Shown here: one piece after another, positions 61,269-64,000 of the stretch | Layout: the number at the start of each line of letters is the position of its first letter | Position numbering within the stretch: the first letter of the stretch is position 1 | NCBI GenBank assembly: GCA_025455015.1 | Contig: JALONI010000002.1 | Location: forward strand, 1-64,000 | Direction of reading: 5' to 3' | DNA from: Cyclobacteriaceae bacterium | GTDB taxonomy: Bacteria; Bacteroidota; Bacteroidia; Cytophagales; Cyclobacteriaceae | DNA: 64,000 bases | Made by a program: the position numbers and the translations under genes | The notes under the pieces: model-generated | Databases searched by the model: none | Told to the model about the DNA's origin: nothing | What the model saw: the letters and a program-made list of their open reading frames with translations, nothing else

Positions 61269-64000
61269 TTATTCGCCCAATAGCGCGGGGTGGGCTTGCA
61301 CAAACTGCCGAAGCTCGGCCACGGGCAGCAGTTCCCCCAACGTATTCAGCGTTTGTTGCGCTTCCTCGGCATACCCCAACCGGGCCGCCTGCAGGGTATA
61401 GGCTTTCAATACTTTTATGGACTCGGGCTTGGCCAACAGGCCTTCGGTCAGTATTGAAAGTGGTTCCAACGAAGTGGCATCGGCAGCGGCAAAGAATTCC
61501 GCACCGGCTACAATGGCGTCTTCCAAGAATGGACCATGTGCCGCCACAAACCGATAATGGTCGGCAGCCGCACGAGCGTTTCCTTCCTGCTGGGCCAAGG
61601 CCGCCAGGGCGTATTGGTACTCCGCGCGCCATGGATGCGTGGGCCCCAAAGCCTTCAACTGTTGTTGCACCGCCACCCACTGTTGCGCTTTGACAAACTG
61701 AACGAGGCTGAAAAGAATAATGTCCGTGCGAAGCGAAGACGCGGGCACGGGCCATTCGTTAAGCCTGTTCATGCACGCGCGCGAGGCCGCCTCGTGCCCG
61801 GCTGCCCACAAGCGCTTGGCACGGTCAACGGTGACGGCCGCTTTTGCCTGTGGTTCGCGAATCGATGAAAGAGCCTGTTCAAACGCTGCCTCGGTGGGCG
61901 TCTTGTAGGTGGCGAAGAGTATCTGCTGGCGGTCACTCCATGCCGGGCTACCTACGGTTGCGCGAAGGACATCCGCTGTTTCGCGTGCGAGGGTGGCCAC
62001 CGCTGCATCGGTGGACGTGGCCAAGCTATCCCACAGGGTGAGCGCATCGGCCCTGCGGCCCTGCTCGATCAAGGCAATGGCCTTTATGACCTCACCTTCG
62101 CGGCCTGCTTCGGCTGCATAGCCTCGGCTGCCTTCCCAGTTTCCTGCGTGGGCATGCCAGAGTGCGAGCAAGTAGGCATACTCCGGGCGCCTGGCCTTGA
62201 AGTTCAATTCCTGAATCAACGAAACGGCATCGCGCGCGAGGCCCAGCCGGTAATAGCCGTGGGCGGCTGCCATCAACAGCGATGGTTCAAAAAACTGATT
62301 GGATGGTCTTCGCGCCAGCGTGGTCACCGCCTTTAGTGTACCCGTATCCAGACGGTGAAGTTGGTTGATCAGTTGGTTCACCAACCGCACGCTGGTGTAC
62401 AATGACAACACGGTGTCGGCAGGCAGGCGCAAGGGCAGCGTCAGTTCGCGCTGCTGCCTGTTAGCCAAGGCAAACGCGTTGGCCAGCGCGCCTTCGCTAT
62501 TCGTCTGGGTAGCCAGCAGCAACGAATCGGCAGGCACCGCCACGCGTACCTGAGCGGCAGTTGCTAAAAAATTGGTTTCCGCTGCCGAGGCAACTTGTGT
62601 GGTATTTGCTTGCGCGAAATAATAAAAGGCTGAATCCGCGGAGTTGATGTGAGCGTGGGTGGATCCCAGCGCCAACCGCACCGCCCCGTCCTGGGGAAAT
62701 CTTTTCCGCGCTTTGTGAAGCGTCTCCAACGCATCCAGCGGCTTGCCCTGCTGTAACTGCAGGCTGCTTTGATTGATGTAGGCCCACGCATCATCTCCGG
62801 CCATGGCCGCGTAGCCGTAAGCCTCGATGGCTTCCGTCCATCGTTGATTGACGGTGTGTATGTTGGCCAACACATAGTTGCCGTGATGTGTATATTTTTT
62901 GTAGCGTGCTGCGTTCTCCAACTCTTCCTGCGCGGCTTCCACTTGCCCGTTACTCAAATGCCAATCGGCCAACCCCAAGAGATAGCCCGAGGTGGCGCGG
63001 TAGACTGAGCTTGTCCACACGGCATATACAAAGAAGGCAACCGTGGCGATGGTGGCCCCGATGCGAAACGTGACAAACGGCATCACCTTGGGTTTGTACA
63101 ACACTTTGTAAACGGCCACGTTATCGCCCAACAAGGGAACAAAGTTGATGGCCATGTATAGAAAGAAGATGATGCCAAATCCCAAATGGCCGAAGAGAAT
63201 GATCTGGCGCGCGAGTTGCAGCAGCGGATCGTTGTGGGTAGCCATGAAAAAGGCCAGCGAACTGGTCACGGCCGTTACCAACGCCACATAAAAGTACGTG
63301 GCCGCAGGGTCGGGCGAAAAGATTGACTCATAGGTGGGGTGCTGCCTCCGAAAGCCCCACACGCCCACCACCATGGTGGCGGTGAGCAGCAGGTACACAA
63401 ACAAGGGGTCGATGTTCCAACGGATCAGGTAGATCGAATCGGCATACAACAGAAACACATTGAGCAGATACACCACGGCCCCGATCAGAAAGTGGCGTAA
63501 ACTCTTCTGCGGCCTTCCTTGCCCGATGATCCAAACAAAACCCGCCATGATCTCGTGAGCCGATAGCAAGATGACGAGCAACGCCATCAGCAACACGGAC
63601 GGCACCAGGCGCACGGCCAACAGCCCCAGCGGATCGGGTACTGAAGCGAAGAAGAAGAGGGTGACCACCACGCCTACCGTAACAACGGAAAAAACCAAAA
63701 AGCGCACCGTCCATTGTGCCTCTCGCCCCACCCAATGAAAATACACAAGGGCAATTGAGTACACACAAACGATGCCCACTAACGGCACTTGATTGGCTAA
63801 CCCAAAAAGTCCGAACGCGGGCACGCGCAAGCTTACCCAGCAAACTACCCACACCGCAAATCCCAGCAGAAACCAAAATCGCGGCAACGCAGAAATGACC
63901 GTTGCCATCACCACCAGGCAGGCCAGCATAAGGGCAACAAAAACGTAGGCGGCCGGGCGATTGGGGTTGAATAAACTACCTTGCACCGATTCATAAATCA
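61269..64000 (-). CDS. Large polytopic membrane protein with TPR-rich C-terminal region (5' partial)
   Basis: I do not recognise this protein of at least 905 residues. The N-terminal 330 residues hold about ten TM helices (for example [20 protein letters not shown] and [16 protein letters not shown]), and the remainder is a soluble TPR-like array ([60 protein letters not shown] and further repeats). No catalytic motif is visible. A GTG at 63986 is a possible start, but the frame remains open to the window edge ([10 protein letters not shown]), so the true start probably lies outside. It is 23 bp upstream of gcvT on the same strand. Confidence 0.72.
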   Translation of the reverse strand, partial: IYESVQGSLFNPNRPAAYVFVALMLACLVVMATVISALPRFWFLLGFAVWVVCWVSLRVPAFGLFGLANQVPLVGIVCVYSIALVYFHWVGREAQWTVRFLVFSVVTVGVVVTLFFFASVPDPLGLLAVRLVPSVLLMALLVILLSAHEIMAGFVWIIGQGRPQKSLRHFLIGAVVYLLNVFLLYADSIYLIRWNIDPLFVYLLLTATMVVGVWGFRRQHPTYESIFSPDPAATYFYVALVTAVTSSLAFFMATHNDPLLQLARQIILFGHLGFGIIFFLYMAINFVPLLGDNVAVYKVLYKPKVMPFVTFRIGATIATVAFFVYAVWTSSVYRATSGYLLGLADWHLSNGQVEAAQEELENAARYKKYTHHGNYVLANIHTVNQRWTEAIEAYGYAAMAGDDAWAYINQSSLQLQQGKPLDALETLHKARKRFPQDGAVRLALGSTHAHINSADSAFYYFAQANTTQVASAAETNFLATAAQVRVAVPADSLLLATQTNSEGALANAFALANRQQRELTLPLRLPADTVLSLYTSVRLVNQLINQLHRLDTGTLKAVTTLARRPSNQFFEPSLLMAAAHGYYRLGLARDAVSLIQELNFKARRPEYAYLLALWHAHAGNWEGSRGYAAEAGREGEVIKAIALIEQGRRADALTLWDSLATSTDAAVATLARETADVLRATVGSPAWSDRQQILFATYKTPTEAAFEQALSSIREPQAKAAVTVDRAKRLWAAGHEAASRACMNRLNEWPVPASSLRTDIILFSLVQFVKAQQWVAVQQQLKALGPTHPWRAEYQYALAALAQQEGNARAAADHYRFVAAHGPFLEDAIVAGAEFFAAADATSLEPLSILTEGLLAKPESIKVLKAYTLQAARLGYAEEAQQTLNTLGELLPVAELRQFVQAHPALLGE

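Noticed and set aside
61269..61400. C-terminal exosortase-type sorting signal on the large TPR protein
   Set aside because: The C terminus ends in a soluble TPR helix ([11 protein letters not shown]) without a TM segment and basic cluster.
61246..61755. N-terminal extension of gcvT
   Set aside because: The extension is Arg/Cys-rich and overlaps the TPR gene; the T-protein N terminus starts at 61245.

Overview
This 64 kb window looks like chromosomal DNA of a moderately GC-rich Bacteroidota, most likely order Cytophagales. The evidence is the TTG-N19/20-TAnnTTTG promoters, ribosome-binding sites without clear Shine-Dalgarno motifs, a purF of the long Bacteroidota type, a Tgt without zinc cysteines, MacB/FtsX-type permeases, an outer-membrane DUF5686-type end, and a complete dcw cluster ordered mraZ-rsmH-ftsL-ftsI(PASTA)-murE-mraY-murD-ftsW-murG-murC-ftsQ-ftsA-ftsZ. 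Gene density is high and most of the window is housekeeping. Species cannot be told from the sequence alone.

Layout. 1-4.7 kb: end of an outer-membrane protein, an aldo/keto reductase operon with two small envelope genes, and an ABC ATPase-TolC pair. 4.7-8.4 kb: rpsA with a hairpin leader, a tRNA-Cys promoter and gene, REP-like palindromes, a decayed and an intact CAT-anticodon tRNA, and an AT-rich DUF1778/GNAT toxin-antitoxin module. 8.4-16.1 kb: an FtsX-type permease, a CBS protein, and three amidohydrolase paralogues of which only the middle one keeps its metal ligands. 16.2-22.1 kb: tgt, lptG/lptF, eamA, ispE, fabI, murI. 22.1-31.8 kb: nuoH and nuoIJKLMN with a TPR sensor histidine kinase placed between nuoH and nuoI; nuoA-G are not in the window. 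31.8-36.8 kb: purF, a truncated TraB/GumN-like gene, a beta-CASP nuclease and two small envelope genes. 36.8-37.5 kb: an intergenic region with an imperfect tandem repeat bracketed by terminators. 37.5-53.1 kb: the dcw cluster on the minus strand, driven by a promoter that overlaps five MraZ-type boxes spaced exactly 10 bp. 53.3-64 kb: a Rieske lipoprotein, an alpha/beta hydrolase, an ECF sigma factor with a four-helix membrane partner, a penicillin acylase-family hydrolase, a VanX-type dipeptidase, a MazG-like pyrophosphatase, comB, gcvT and a large membrane TPR protein running off the edge.

How the genes fit together. Peptidoglycan precursor supply and division are heavily represented (murI, the dcw cluster, a D-Ala-D-Ala dipeptidase, a penicillin acylase-family enzyme), as are envelope transport (LptF/G-type permease, TolC, ABC components) and respiration (the membrane arm of complex I). 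I see no prophage, CRISPR array, insertion sequence or biosynthetic gene cluster. The best candidates for undescribed biology are the amidohydrolase trio with two apparent pseudoenzymes, the histidine kinase translationally coupled to nuoH, the tandem-repeat region behind ftsZ, and the sigma factor with its overlapping membrane gene.
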